Source: Rhizopus sp. PT2906 (Eukaryota > Mucoromycota > Mucoromycetes > Mucorales > Rhizopodaceae). From it: a DNA stretch of 64,000 nucleotides. Positions 32,780 to 46,235 of this stretch are shown here, piece by piece. The notes beneath the pieces were generated by a model that was not told the DNA's origin, made no database searches, and was given only the letters and a program-made list of their open reading frames with translations. The stretch is taken from NCBI GenBank assembly GCA_025529335.1, contig JAMYHX010000121.1, positions 29,138 through 93,137 on the forward strand. The letters are read 5' to 3'. Position numbers and translations under genes: made by a program. Position 1 is the stretch's first letter. Each line of letters starts with the position of its first letter.

Positions 32780-34455
32780 CTAAAATACCTTGCCATTGTT
32801 CTGACTGGTTGTGTGCGATAGAGTGCTTGTTATAGTCTTTGATGCTATAGTTCCAAGATAAAACAATGGGATTGTGATACCATGAATGACAACAGATGAC
32901 AATATCATAAAGTATATGATCGGTTCCATCAGCGTACGCACATTATCGTTGATATCTTCTTCAATCGCCATTGTATAGTAGAATAACGCTCCTACTCCGA
33001 TCGGTCCAAACCAGCCCATAAAGATTGCTTGTCTCCAGTTCGATATGCCGGGTATATAATGGTATAATCCAACAACCACAGGTAGTCTTCTAAACAATAA
33101 CACACCCATAGCAAGGCCAAGCAACTTCGTAATACCTACTTTGACAAATAGTTTCCAAGGCTACGAAATAGAGTATATCAGTCAGTGCGTATTCATAATG
33201 AACAAAGCGTTTACCATCGTTATGCCAATGAATACAAATATACTCAGGTTCGACATCATATCTACAACCTCCGTTATACGTGCATCATCTGTCTCTTCTT
33301 TAAACCATTCATCCCAAGTGAAGGCATTTCCAGCAATGAAGCATGCCAAGAGATCATCGCTTCCGATCAGTCCAACACTTCCCATCAAAAATAGCTACGA
33401 AAAGAATGAGTTGCCTTGCCCTTTAGTTATTGCAAAAGTGACGTTACAGTAAGCGCAATGGTATAGACCAAAAATGACTCCTTGTCGATCCATTCCCTAT
33501 ATATATATAAATCTAGGTTCATTACCTCCTCCCTCTTTCTTGGTTCAAATCTTACCTTTCTTCGGATAGACGTAATAGCTTCCTAGCCATGTATCCCGTG
33601 ACAAAGCCAATGATGATGGAAAGTCCAATGTCATAACCCATGATATTCCAAGCCCATTTATAAACAGCTTCGGATGTGCTTGGTATCTGTAAAAGGTAGA
33701 TCGCCAAGAAAAGAAAGGGGTACCCTAGACCATCGTTCGCCCCGCTTTCAGCAACAATCAGATTACGAATGTTGCGTGGAACGTGCGTTTCTGCAAAATG
33801 CCCTTGAACGATAGAATTTGCAAGCACCTGCATTTGTTATATTGTTAATAAAAGTCATCTTTTCACAAGTAAAAACTTACAGGATCTGTGGGTGCGAAAC
33901 AGGAGGCGATCAAGAGTGATTCTAGCTACAATAGAGGTTTAATATTTTCTGCGTGTATATGCATATATATAACTTACAAAATTAAGAGAAGGGAAAAAGT
34001 ATTGCACACAGAGTCCACTGACGAGCCACATGAATATCATGACGGGAACAAGCAACATAAATAATGATTTGGCCTCTTTGCGTAAATAGGCTTTTGGTAG
34101 TGAGACTCCTGCTGCCATGACCTTTATTAAACGGTGAATACATGAATGCTTTTATAAATCATGATACATACTTGGATGGCAATAACTATTCTTGTAAACT
34201 GTCGTAAAAAGTCTTGTTTAGATGCCCATTGGTCCATATTAATCCAGTTGTTCCCAACTGGACCACAGATGATACCATAAAGAACAGCAACGACTATGTA
34301 AGGTTTAGGGTCAAGGACCAAATTGTATAATCTGTGATCTCACATGCTTCAGATATGTATAGTTTTTCCTTGATGACAAGTGAACATACGCCATAAAGTA
34401 AAATGAATCCTCCAAGTGCTGCAGCAGTGACAGAAATGTTTGTGTCAATATCCAT
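32780..34455 (-). CDS. Na+/H+ antiporter (Nha1/Sod2-type, CPA1)
   Basis: Eight exons (34344-34455, 34172-34293, 33978-34121, 33881-33925, 33556-33827, 33448-33496, 33215-33394, 32780-33160) join in phase to 434 residues. Exchanges Na+/K+ for H+ across the plasma membrane for salt tolerance and pH control. The conserved core is intact: KEKLYISEA at TM2, the SCFAPTDP motif, and the NIRNLIVAESGANDGLGYPF segment with the ND-type ion-binding residues. GWFGPIGVGALFYY near the C-terminus is typical of Nha1/Sod2. The long cytoplasmic C-terminal tail of yeast Nha1 is absent; Sod2-like length fits better. It converges with the receptor-like gene, leaving 234 nt between stops. Confidence 0.93.
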
Positions 34456-35116
34456 TTATTTACAGAAAATTTGAATAGATAAATTAAATGAAAAAGGGGG
34501 TCTTTCACTGCTTCTATTTTCACTTTCTCAATCCTTTTATATATAAAAAAAGGCACAATCAATAAAGAAAAAGGGAAAATGAAATTCATATTTATACTTA
34601 TTGGAGAAATGATTATAATGACTTTGACTTTTTCGCTTGATACCGGAGTTGCAAGATAGATACAGAGTGGACCATGCATATCTTATCATAAAGAGTAAAT
34701 GACATCGTATGTATTGTCATTTACTTTAAGAACGAGCTAATTTTGCTAATGGCTGACCCTCTGTCCCTTACATGTTGTACACGTGAGTATTATTCTCATT
34801 TTGTAGAACAGTTGACAAAGAAAATGAGCTATTTTTTATATATATTGCAGTATCCATAGCAGGCATCTATGGTAACTCTTAAAACACGGGAGAAATTTAT
34901 CTTGAATTTTAAATAAATGTACCATGCTTCTTATTATGATGGCTTAATGAAAAACTTTAAATTCATTGTTTGTTCTCTTGGTAGCTCTGCAATAATAAAG
35001 ACGACAATCATGATCTTCTTTCTCCTCTGGCCAAGTGACTGCTGAAGGAATTAAATTAAAGCAGAAAAAAAAAAATAAAAATTTTCTTTGACAGATCTAT
35101 AATACTTTGATCAACC
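34456..35116. promoter_or_regulatory. Divergent upstream region, antiporter and RIO2
   Basis: About 660 bp of AT-rich sequence between two divergent starts. No gene or clear motif was found. Confidence 0.5.
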
Positions 35117-36761
<1,645 letters not shown>

Positions 36762-36889
36762 TAAAAATGTGTACAGTGATTTGCCTTTGAAATTTTTATT
36801 TTAACTGATTTCTTATCAAAGTGCTGTGATTGCTTGTCCCCGTCTTTTGTCTTTCTTACTTAATCAATCTCAAGTTATCATGATTATGA

Positions 36890-37500
36890 CAACATGAGAA
36901 ACAATTGGGCTAGGTCGGCTGTAGGAACATCTGCCCAAGTAGAGATCGAAAAGAATCGCTCTCCCTCACACACCATTATCGGTGCTATACACTGTACTAG
37001 TGTTATCCATGTTGTTATGAAGAAACCACCACACAAAAAGCAAAGATACCCAAAAACCCAAATATCAAAGACGGCTAAGCCTAAAAAAAGAAAACTGGCA
37101 GAAAGCAAAGAGCAAAGTGCAAAGAGCGGGTAATATTATTATTATCAAAGAGCCTACCATAGAGTACATTGATATTGAGGAGAGAACCGATATTGAAAAC
37201 AGCAAGCCAGTAGCAAAGGGTACAGCTACTGCCTATTTTGTGAAATTTATGAATGAGCTTCTGGATATCATGGACGCGGATGAGAGCCTTATGGGTAGTT
37301 ATCTTGTAATGGATAGCTGTACTATTCATAAGTCTCATCCAATGATAAGAAAAATTGAGAGTAGAGGTTACAGAGTAATGTACTTTCCTTACTCGCCAGA
37401 GCTAAACCCAATTGAGCAGCTTTAGACTCTTGTCAAAGGAAAAGTGAAGCGCCACAGGTTGATGACTAAAGAAAGCCTGTCCTCAAAGGATTACAGATGC
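36890..37500 (+). pseudogene. Tc1/mariner-like DDE transposase, disrupted
   Basis: The frame from 36894 reads MRNNWARSAVGTSAQVEIEK and IIGAIHCTSVIHVVMKKPPH, the central transposase region. A frame change near 37120-37135 leads to a second frame with YLVMDSCTIHKSHPMIRKIE and YFPYSPELNPIEQL, then TAG at 37423-37425, then TLVKGKVKRHRL in the same frame. D, H and E positions of the catalytic region are recognisable (MDSCTIH, SPELNPIE). The stop replaces the Trp normally found after PIEQ/E-L. Non-functional. Confidence 0.75.
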
Positions 37501-37846
37501 CTGTAACTAGACACGTCTCAGTGATCTTTAAGGATCCTGCGGACACTCCAAGCGCCAAATCGTCAACTGCTATACCAAAGCAAAGTTTTAATTATCTTTT
37601 TGCTTTGATAAACATTTTACATATGTGACATTTTTCAAACAAAACCGACACATTGTATTTCTTTTAAAAGACAAAGCTTCGAAAACGACAATCACTTGTT
37701 GACAAATGGCCAATCATTTTTCAGTTAGTGCCATTAATTTTTAGATTACCGCCATTAATGTACATTTAAATATTTCACTTGTGTATAATTGTTTTTTTTT
37801 ATTATAAACAGATACACTTTGGGAATAGTGAGCTTTGTTCATATTC

Positions 37847-39469
37847 ATGTCTAGACCGCCACCTGTTTCAGGGCAAATGGCATCACCCAAGGATCAAACA
37901 ATGCCTACAGAAAAAACTCTACCACCAGTCAAGTATTTACCATTAAGGAAAAGACTGACCATTGAAGGAATGAAGACACCAAAGAAACAATGTGTAAAAC
38001 ATGAATTAAACCACCAAGATCAGACATTATCTTCGCATAAATACTCTACAGCAACAGAAAAGGATGCTCTAGAAGATACAAATGATATAAAAAATACACC
38101 ATTAGCTAAAGTATACAAGACTGTGGTCATTCAACAAAAAATGGCTTTTGGCAAAGGTCCTTGCAATCCTTTATTATGGAACAATGAGGATGCCGAAAAG
38201 AATGTAAAGACAAGAATACAATCTACTTGGACAGTTTCATTAAAGCACACATACATATATATAATATATATATAGGCGCCTTGGATGGCAGTAGAAGAAT
38301 CCATAAACTCATTTAAATCTGCATGGTTTGAAAGCGATACAAATGAAGACGCTGAAGTAGAAGAAGAAGAAAAGGTAATAGCTGAATGAGAAAGGACACG
38401 TCTGTTAACCTTTAATAAAGCCAATAAAAAAGACAGCCAAAAGAGGAAGACCATCATCCAATTCAAAACAGCGGTCAATAGATTCAGACCCTAACGTGCC
38501 AAAGAGAAAGAATAGCAGTCTGTCGACAAAAAGGTCTGATCTTTTTGACAGTAAGCTATATTGTATCTGCAGACAACCTTATGATGCTACAAGGTTTATG
38601 ATTGCCTGTGATCGATGTGATGACTGGTTTCACGGAGAATGTATCTCGATTAGAGAAATAGACAGTGACTTTGTTGACCTTTATTTTTGCTCTAAATGTT
38701 CCCAAGGTAAAAAAAAGAAGAATAATATCAATGTTGCATAATAATGCATAATGTAGCCACTGGAAAAAAGACATCATGGAAACCCAAATGCGCTAACCCT
38801 GCCTGCTGTAGAGCAGCCAGAATTAGTTCACACCTTGGCTATTTATCCAAGTACTGTTCAAATGTATGTGGTATGCAGGTTGCACGAGCTAGGTTAGAAT
38901 TACTGGAAATCAAACGGCGACATGCAACTAATGCCAACCATTTGACGCCTATTTCAGAACTGGTCTTAGCTAAACAGAGGCAGTCAAGGATAAACTCATG
39001 TGCAGATAGGGAAGATAGAGAGAGACTGATACAAATACGTCAAGAACAAAAAGATATAAAAGCTGCTGTAGACATCTTGAAACGAAAAGGCAAGCTTGTA
39101 AAATTACTAGTTGGACTAAGGCCGTTTATCGAACAAGATGAAAATGTTCCTTGTGGGTTTGATTCAAGATTGGTATGGAATGATGATATATGGAGCAAGA
39201 TAAATCACGATCCGATATTAGATGCACAGATGCAAATAAGGTTTGACTCGAATGAGCCATTCGATGTCTGTCAGCGCTTAAAATGTATAAAGCATCGACA
39301 ATGGCAAAAGATTTCATTGATTGAAATCAAGCAAGAGAAGAAGGAACTATTTAAAAAGTTAATAGACTTAGAACAGGAAAGGAATCAAATCAAAACACGT
39401 ATGAGGAAAAGAAGAAGTCATTCGGACTTAATCAAGGATTATTTATTGAATAATAGCATTTCAATGTAA
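37847..39469 (+). CDS. CFP1/Spp1-like PHD-finger protein (Set1/COMPASS subunit)
   Basis: Four exons (37847-38233, 38276-38374, 38421-38706, 38757-39469) join in phase to 494 residues. A basic disordered N-terminus precedes a PHD finger: YCICRQPYDATRFMIACDRC, DDWFHGECI, YFCSKC, all zinc ligands present. Then comes the CFP1-type C-terminal zinc region KPKCANPACCRAARISSHLG with YCSNVCGMQVARARLE, followed by long helical segments. This PHD-plus-CFP1_C order is that of CFP1/Spp1, the H3K4me3-reading subunit of the Set1 methyltransferase complex. No CXXC finger is seen, as usual in fungi. I start at the ATG at 37847. Nuclear; two basic patches (KKTAKRGRP, PKRKNSS) could act as import signals. Confidence 0.9.
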
Positions 39470-39643
39470 ACACATTCGTTAAAGAAATACCCCCCACCAA
39501 TCCCCCCTTTTTTACATAATTTGCACCCTTTCATTTTTGTTAGTTGCTTCACCCCTTCTTTATTGTAGATATCATTATAACTTAATTCATTATACATATT
39601 GTTCCTTTTTTTTTTTCTTTTGGTTAATAAAACTTGACAAAAA

Positions 39644-41846
39644 ATGTTAAAATATACACTTGTCTTTTTGTTCTTTTCTAGCCAGGTTATCTGCACTCTA
39701 TATAAACGGGATTTTACATCAAGAAATTACTATACGCTCCGTACAAGCAGTCCCAAAGATATTGAACTCATTCAGCCTATTCTATCTGATTTACACGCAA
39801 GATTTGAAGGACAAGTGGGCGAATTGACCAGTTACTATTGGATCAGTGTACCTAAAGAGAGCGATCATTTGATAAGCCATTTGAACACACTTGTAAAGAG
39901 AAGTATTCCAGATGTAGACATCAGACCTCAAGTGCCCTCAAAACGGATCGTGAAACGTGCACTGTCTTTAGATAAACAAGAGATGCATTTACGTCTGCAG
40001 GAAACAAAGAATGCATTGCATATAGCAGATCCTGGGTTTGACAAGCAATGGCATTTGGTAAAATAACACATGTGTACACTTCATACTCATTTTTTTTTTT
40101 CTGTGTGTGTAGATGAATACATTAGAGTTTGGACGTGATCTTAATGTATCCGGTGTATGGAAACAAGGAATAACGGGGAAAGGTTCGGTTGTGGCAATAC
40201 TTGATGACGGTTTAGATTTTGAACACGAAGATCTTCAAAACAATTATGTAAGATATATAAAAATCGAGGCTACCTTTGTTTTCATCATTGTTCAAAAAAG
40301 TATGCAGAGGGCTCCTATGACTTTAATGATCATGTTCTCGAACCTAGACCAAGACTCAGCGATGACGTACACGGAACCCGGTGTGCAGGTGAAATAGCAG
40401 CAGCAAAAAACGATGTGTGTGGGATAGGTGTTGCCTATGATGCAAAAGTGGCGGGTATTCGCATACTTTCAGGGGATATTACAGAAGCAGACGAAGCAGC
40501 TGCCTTAAACTACAAGTACCAAGAGAACCAAATATACTCTTGTTCTTGGGGACCTCCTGATTTGGGTGAAGTTGCAGAGGGTCCTCAAGGTATCATTCTG
40601 GATGCAATCAAAAACGGCGTTGAACATGGTCGACATGGTAAAGGATCTATCTTTGTGTTTGCTTCAGGAAATGGAGGGTATCATGATGATAATTGTAATT
40701 TTGATGGATACACCAACAGTATCTACACAGTCACTGTAGGAGCCATCGATATCTTGGGGAATTATCCACCATATGCAGAGAAATGTGCAGCACAGTTTTT
40801 GGTAACGTACTCAAGTGGCAGTGGTAACCATATCGTAAAGTCGTGTAAGCAAAAAGCTATGTTTGATGTAAAGCTAAAGTGTTTATTAGTATACTACCGA
40901 TGTTCATCCTGGACAATGTTCTGATAATCATGGAGGCACATCGGCAGCTGCTCCGCTTGCGGCAGGCGTGTTTGCACTCGTATTGTCTATAAGGCCGGAT
41001 CTATCTTGGCGAGATCTTCAGCACCTCTGTGTACAATCTGCAATTCCTATTTCTCTGCAAGACGAAGATTGGCAGACCCTACCTTCCGGACGCATGTTTA
41101 GTCACAAGTATGGATACGGCGTGTTGGATGCTTATAGAATTGTAGAACTCGCGAAATCATTTCAGTCAGTAGGACCACAGGTACATTTAGAAGCTTCGTC
41201 TGCAAATAGAGAAGCATTACAAATCCCAGATATTACAGCAAAGCCCTCAAGAGAGAATGCACTAAGGACGACGCTTCAGGTGACAAAAGAGATGGCAGCC
41301 AGTTTATCAAGGACAGAACATGTCACGGTCACCGTGACAATTGAGCACGATAGACGCGGTGATTTAGAGATACTGTTAGTCAGTCCGAACAATATCACTA
41401 GTCAGCTGGCAACGCCTCGAAAACATGACTACAGCAGAGACGGTTTGGTCAATTGGACATTTATGTCTGTAAAGCATTGGGACGAGGACCCAGTAGGCGT
41501 TTGGTCATTATTGGTGATTGATGAAAGGAACCCAGAGTCTAGAGGAAAATTGGTTCAATGGAAGCTTACGATTTGGGGTGAATCAAAAAAAGAACAAAAG
41601 ATAGCTACTCAAAGCTTTCTGATGCAGACATTTGAAAGCATGCGTATGAACAAACAAAGAACCCTTGTTCACAGTGTTATCCTGGCTTCAGTTGCTTTGG
41701 TTATTGCCGGTAGCGCTATTTTTATAAGGAAATATAAGCTTTATCATCGCAAGAGTTATTCTCAATCTAGTAGTGGAGACGTATTTGAACTTGACAACTT
41801 GCTAGAATGTCCTGTAGTCTCTGAGGATGAGTATGACGAAGAATAA
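39644..41846 (+). CDS. KEX2: Kexin-type proprotein convertase
   Basis: Four exons (39644-40057, 40113-40247, 40301-40834, 40890-41846) join at phase 0 to 679 residues. Type I membrane serine protease that cuts after dibasic sites in the late Golgi. In order: signal peptide ([20 protein letters not shown]), propeptide with KR processing sites ([10 protein letters not shown]), and subtilisin domain. Its triad is Asp169 in AILDDGLD, His207 in [10 protein letters not shown] and Ser379 in [12 protein letters not shown]; the oxyanion Asn is in VFASGNGG. Then a P domain ([20 protein letters not shown] ... [12 protein letters not shown]), one TM ([18 protein letters not shown]) and an acidic cytosolic tail. 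There is almost no Ser/Thr-rich linker before the TM. Likely substrates are secreted precursors. Tail-to-tail with the next gene (39 nt). Confidence 0.97.
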
Positions 41847-41885
41847 TTATGTAATTTTTATGACTTTATTCATGTAATCTCTCAT

Positions 41886-43054
41886 TTATAATAATAAAAA
41901 GTCTTTCACTTTAGCATTGACAGACTTCCAAGATGTGATTAGCACATCATGTCCTTGGTTATTGAATACGACTAATTGAGCATGTGGAAGAGAGGAGTGT
42001 ACCTGAACATGGTTATGGAAAGGAACAGTCTATGACAAAAGTTAGACATCTTTTCATCACAACCTAAGCTTACCTTATCCTGATCCCCCCAAATGAGAAG
42101 TGTCGAGTTGACTCCTTTCAATTGACCTACTCTCTCATATCTCTCCTTTAGTCCGGTAAAGGGAAAGTCAATGACTGTACGTAGAAATGCCCTAAAGAAG
42201 CCTGGATGATGCACAAATTGATGATATGCTATTTGGGATATACGATCTGCTAATTCTGTAGAGCCTTCTTCTGTATTTGCGTTCGCATGACGTGCTGAAG
42301 CAGCAAAGTGGCGTATGGCCATAGTAACTAATGGTCTCACCAGAGGCTGGCCGATGAGCACTTGACTTAAAATGGGTAATCGAGCCACTTTGGAGGTCAA
42401 GGGCAGATCGTTCTGCTGCATCAATCCAGTAGGTGCGATCAAAACTAATTTGCGTACCATTTCTGGATAGAAAGCAGTAAAAGATGTTGCAATACCTCCA
42501 CCTAGAGAAACGCCAATGACATCAGCCCTTGTCCATCCTATTTTGTGCATCAAGAGAGCCAATTGAGATGTATATAGGGCTTCATCATAGTAGGCATGAG
42601 GAGCATCAGAGTAGCCTCTGCCCCAGAGATCATAAACAACGACATGGTGACCACTGTTTGCCTTTCATATGTGGATTAATGATACTTGATGTTAACTTTC
42701 ATTATACATTACTAGCTCTCTAGCCAATTTATCATAACAAGAAGAACCTGTCGTTATGCCATGAATCAGAATAACAGGATTACCTTGTTCATTGCCAAAC
42801 ATCCAATAACGCATTGTGCCATGGGGTAGAGTCAAATAGGTACCATTAGGATAAAAGTCAGGGGGATATAAGTCAGAAGGTTTATCAGAAAGAGAGCCGC
42901 GTATGATTGGAGGTTGACTGCTTGCTAGTAGATAACCCGTAACTAAGATTAACAATGTCCATTTGTTTAGAAACATGGAAAGTTGCAAATAAAAAGGTCC
43001 GATTTGGCTTTTGTGTGTGTACAACTGGATTTGTAAATGGGGAAATTTAGACAT
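41886..43054 (-). CDS. Alpha/beta hydrolase, membrane-anchored or secreted
   Basis: Three exons (42713-43054, 42074-42661, 41886-42029) join at phase 0 to 357 residues. A hydrophobic N-terminal segment (WTLLILVTGYLLA) suggests a signal anchor. The alpha/beta hydrolase core shows VILIHGITTGSS (oxyanion region), YDLWGRGYSD, nucleophile Ser166 in DVIGVSLGGG, acid Asp307 in LLIWGDQDK and His337 in NNQGHDVL. The pattern is that of the MhpC/epoxide-hydrolase-like branch. Substrate unknown; the Ser nucleophile suggests an esterase or lipase rather than an epoxide hydrolase (Asp). The start at 43054 puts about 25 residues before the hydrophobic segment; a later start is possible. Confidence 0.85.
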
Positions 43055-43130
43055 GAATTGTGTGTTTCTTTACGAACCTGCTTTTGACGTAGATACACCT
43101 TTTACCAAAATGATGTCGCAAAAAAAAAAG

Positions 43131-43634
43131 GGAAACACTGCATGCACGATAAAATGAATTAGCTAATCTTTTTAGAGAATAAAGCGCGGTGAACAATATG
43201 CGCACGAGAAGGTTAATGCTACGGGCGCTTCCTTGGGGGCACTACATGTGGCGTTACTTTACAACTTGACATTATAAAGTTCGCTATCTGATCCAAGACT
43301 ATCCGTGAGATATTCTTTATATTACACTTGAATGATTCTGGCTCTTTGTTGATCAAACTGACAACATAAAACAATTAAAATATAGCAATAACCATATTTT
43401 ATCTCTTCCTTTTTCCTTGAAAGATAAATTCATATTCTATACCAAGGAGCATGGAAAGATGTCTGTTTCCGAACAAGCTTAACGTGACGCTGCACATTGA
43501 AAAGGCTTGTTGCCGATATTACAGGCTGCGTCTGTAGTGGATTTCCTCGTGCGCGTAGTATACACTTTCTAATATGCATGAAAAAAATAGCTAATTAATT
43601 TTTTCGTGATTTTTTCGTGCATGTAGTGTTTTCC
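43131..43634. mobile_element. MITE-like element with 20-bp terminal inverted repeats (contains copy B)
   Basis: The left end GGAAACACTGCATGCACGAT (43131-43150) matches the inverted right end GGAAAACACTACATGCACGA with one gap and one mismatch over the first 19 bases. AATTAGCTA follows just inside on both sides. The interior (43205-43550) aligns with copy A at 18.13 kb. Confidence 0.65.
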
Positions 43635-44599
43635 TCACAGAAGCTTTTTGAACCATAAGAAGTAGCTGCTCAATGTATCGAAGAAGCAAAAGAGATACCC
43701 CTTGAGGGGTCAATGTATGAGCTTATGTGAATAGTTTAGGCAAAGGTCCAATCTTGATACTCATAAACTAAACAATGTATATCGGGTCAATTCAGAGTAT
43801 ATTACTGATGAAGTCCCAACAATATAATGGCCGAATGCTGGATATCTTCGGGAAAAAGCTTTTGACAGAGGTATAGATTTGTACCTGACCAATTTTTAAT
43901 CTGAAACCTGAAACCTAGGCACAAGCAGGAGAGTATTTATTCCGAGAAACCTTATTTAAACTTTTAATGTAATAGAGATAAATTTATATTCCCATTCTAT
44001 TGTTATGCCATTTTGAAGCTTCATCATACCTTATTGTACTCATTGGTTCTCTATTTGTTTCAGTGCAGCTCTACTGTCAACATTGGATCAAAGATGTGTT
44101 AGTGCAAAGACCGTAAGGTTCATTCATCATTTGTAACTCAGTATTTATTCTTTATGATCTGAAGTAAAACTTGCTTGCATGAGCGATGCTGTTCAAGCTT
44201 TGTTGTATAATTTATTATTCATGACGTTTAGCTTATAGCATTAGACAAACCACACCTACACCCAACGCTATGTACAACACTGAAATATAAGAAAGATATG
44301 TGTCGATGAGTCTTCATTATGCTGAGAACTCACCTTCAGAAAACAAGATTATTCCATGAATTTATCACGAGCCAATGAGTATTTGGCATGACCCATCTAT
44401 AAGAATAATTCATTTTGTAGTCAGTCTTTTTTTTTGGCTTTCTTTCTCTTCCAGTAATGATAGCAAGAAGCATAAATGACTTATGCACAAGTAAAACCCA
44501 AAAAACAATTATGTATACGTCACGCTAATTTTATTTTCTTTATTTTCGCGAAAGTACGCGTGTGCGTAGTGCTTCTCTCTCTTTCTTCTGTTCTCCAGA

Positions 44600-45284
44600 A
44601 TATCTAACGAAGCAAAGAATTTTATTGCTCAACAAAAAAAACTCTTCATAAAGATAAATACAACAGCACTGAATGATATTGACAAAGTAAGCATCAATTG
44701 TTATTTAGCTTTGTCTATTATTATTAACAAGATTGTTTTTTGTAGAAACTAAACAAAAGAACTAAAAACAAAAGAAATAACAAGAAAAAGGTACAATGCT
44801 TATTGAGTCACACTTAAAGTACTGTCTTACACGTTATTGACGACATTATTTATAATAGAAACCCATTGTGAATATCAGAATTACAAAGAAAAGAAAGATT
44901 TAACATCCAACTTATTAAAATATATTTATCATTGGCTTTTTTTTGTTAGACTGCCACTGATAACAACCCTGGAATATTGTTTTTGAAGCAATACCAAAAG
45001 GCATGCAAAGGCCAGAGATCCAAGTATTTTGATAGGTATGTATATGCGCCTCTCCATTTTTTATTCCAATGCTTATGCTTACCGACACCTTTTTTATTAT
45101 TATTATAAGCATCACCAAGAACTGTATTATTGATACAACAGACACGAGCCAAGGCTCACAGGTATCTACTTTCACAGATGATATAAAAAAGTATCTCAAA
45201 GACGTTTGCCATAAAGTATCGCACCCAAAGCCTGCAGGCAACATTATAGACATCGTAAAGAATTTTGAACTAGTCTTGCTCTGA
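44600..45284 (+). other. Possible small spliced gene or relic
   Basis: Lys-rich pieces (ALNDIDK; KLNKRTKNKRNNKKK), then DNNPGIFFLKQYQKACKGQR and STFTDDIKKYLKDVCHKVSH to a stop near 45284, could splice together on the plus strand. No domain recognised and phases are unproven. Confidence 0.25.
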
Positions 45285-45339
45285 ATACATCAGAAATTAC
45301 ACTAATATTACAGGCACTACTTCTACACATTACCTATGA

Positions 45340-45575
45340 TGCCACCCAACAAAACATTTCAACCATCTTGGTTTGTTTATTTTCAAGAAGAAGAAAGAGA
45401 TAAAAAAGAAATGTCGTTATTTATTCTAGTTTTATGTTGTCAGTTGATCAACAAAGATGCAAGGTTAGGCAGAGGCATTGGTAATGTGACGTTGTATAGT
45501 GACAACATAGGTAGCACCCCAAGGAAGCGCCCGTAGCATTAGCCTACTTTCTGGTGCATGTAGTGTTGGCCATTA
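45340..45575 (-). repeat. Dispersed inverted-repeat element, copy C
   Basis: Inverted relative to copies A and B. GGAAGCGCCCGTAGCATTAG at about 45519 and GCATGTAGTG at 45556-45565 are the reverse complement of the copy A start. The plus-strand frame ends DNIGSTPRKRP, resembling the copy A frame. Confidence 0.7.
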
Positions 45576-46026
45576 TGAAAAAGATCGTCACTGGTTCCTA
45601 ACTATTGATATTGTGGTGAAGCAGTCATAAAACGTTATGAGCACTGTGCCACATTATGGGGATAAAAACAGCTTTCTTCCCACTTTAATAAACAGTTCAG
45701 TTTTCTTCCCTCTTATACTTCGCTCCAAGTGGGTACAAGGTTTGGTTTAGTTATTGGGCTAGGAGAAGTTAAAGACCCCTTAAAACAATATCTACTCGTG
45801 ATTATATAACACATACTTTTTTGTCTTCTTTCCCTTTCATGCAGTCTTTTCATTAATTGTCTTATTATTTTTTCAATTCTCTCACTACACTTGTAGAATG
45901 TAATCTAAAGGCAGTTGGAAGAAGTGTCAACACATCAGTCATATCGATAACGACATTTAACTTGGAGCAACATCGGCAACAGTCACACCATCATCGATAA
46001 GTACAATTTGACTAACCATATGCTTT

Positions 46027-46235
46027 CGAAAGTTCCTCCAAAAATCGCGCCAATCGCAAGAAAATACAATATTCATCCTCGTACTGCTCAACGCTGGTGA
46101 AAACAGTACCAAGATGATCCCGAGGTTTTTTTTAAAATCTAAATCAAGAGGAAATAGAAATAAACTTGATTATGAGCATGAGATGTTTCTTAGAAATATA
46201 TATGATAAAAACCCGCAAATTACTTTTTGGTGTCG
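46027..46235 (+). pseudogene. Tc1/mariner-type transposase N-terminal (HTH) relic
   Basis: Frames read IARKYNIHPRTAQRW, stop, KQYQDDPEVFF, then after a shift KSKSRGNRNKLDYEHEMFLR and NIYDKNPQITF. This is the pattern of the N-terminal helix-turn-helix of Tc1-like transposases. Broken by TGA and a frame change. Confidence 0.55.

Noticed and set aside
43131..43634. CACTA (EnSpm) superfamily assignment from the CACTA/TAGTG cores
   Set aside because: The inverted repeats extend outward beyond CACTA (GGAAAACACTA), no 3-bp target duplication was found, and no transposase is present. Kept only as a generic TIR element.
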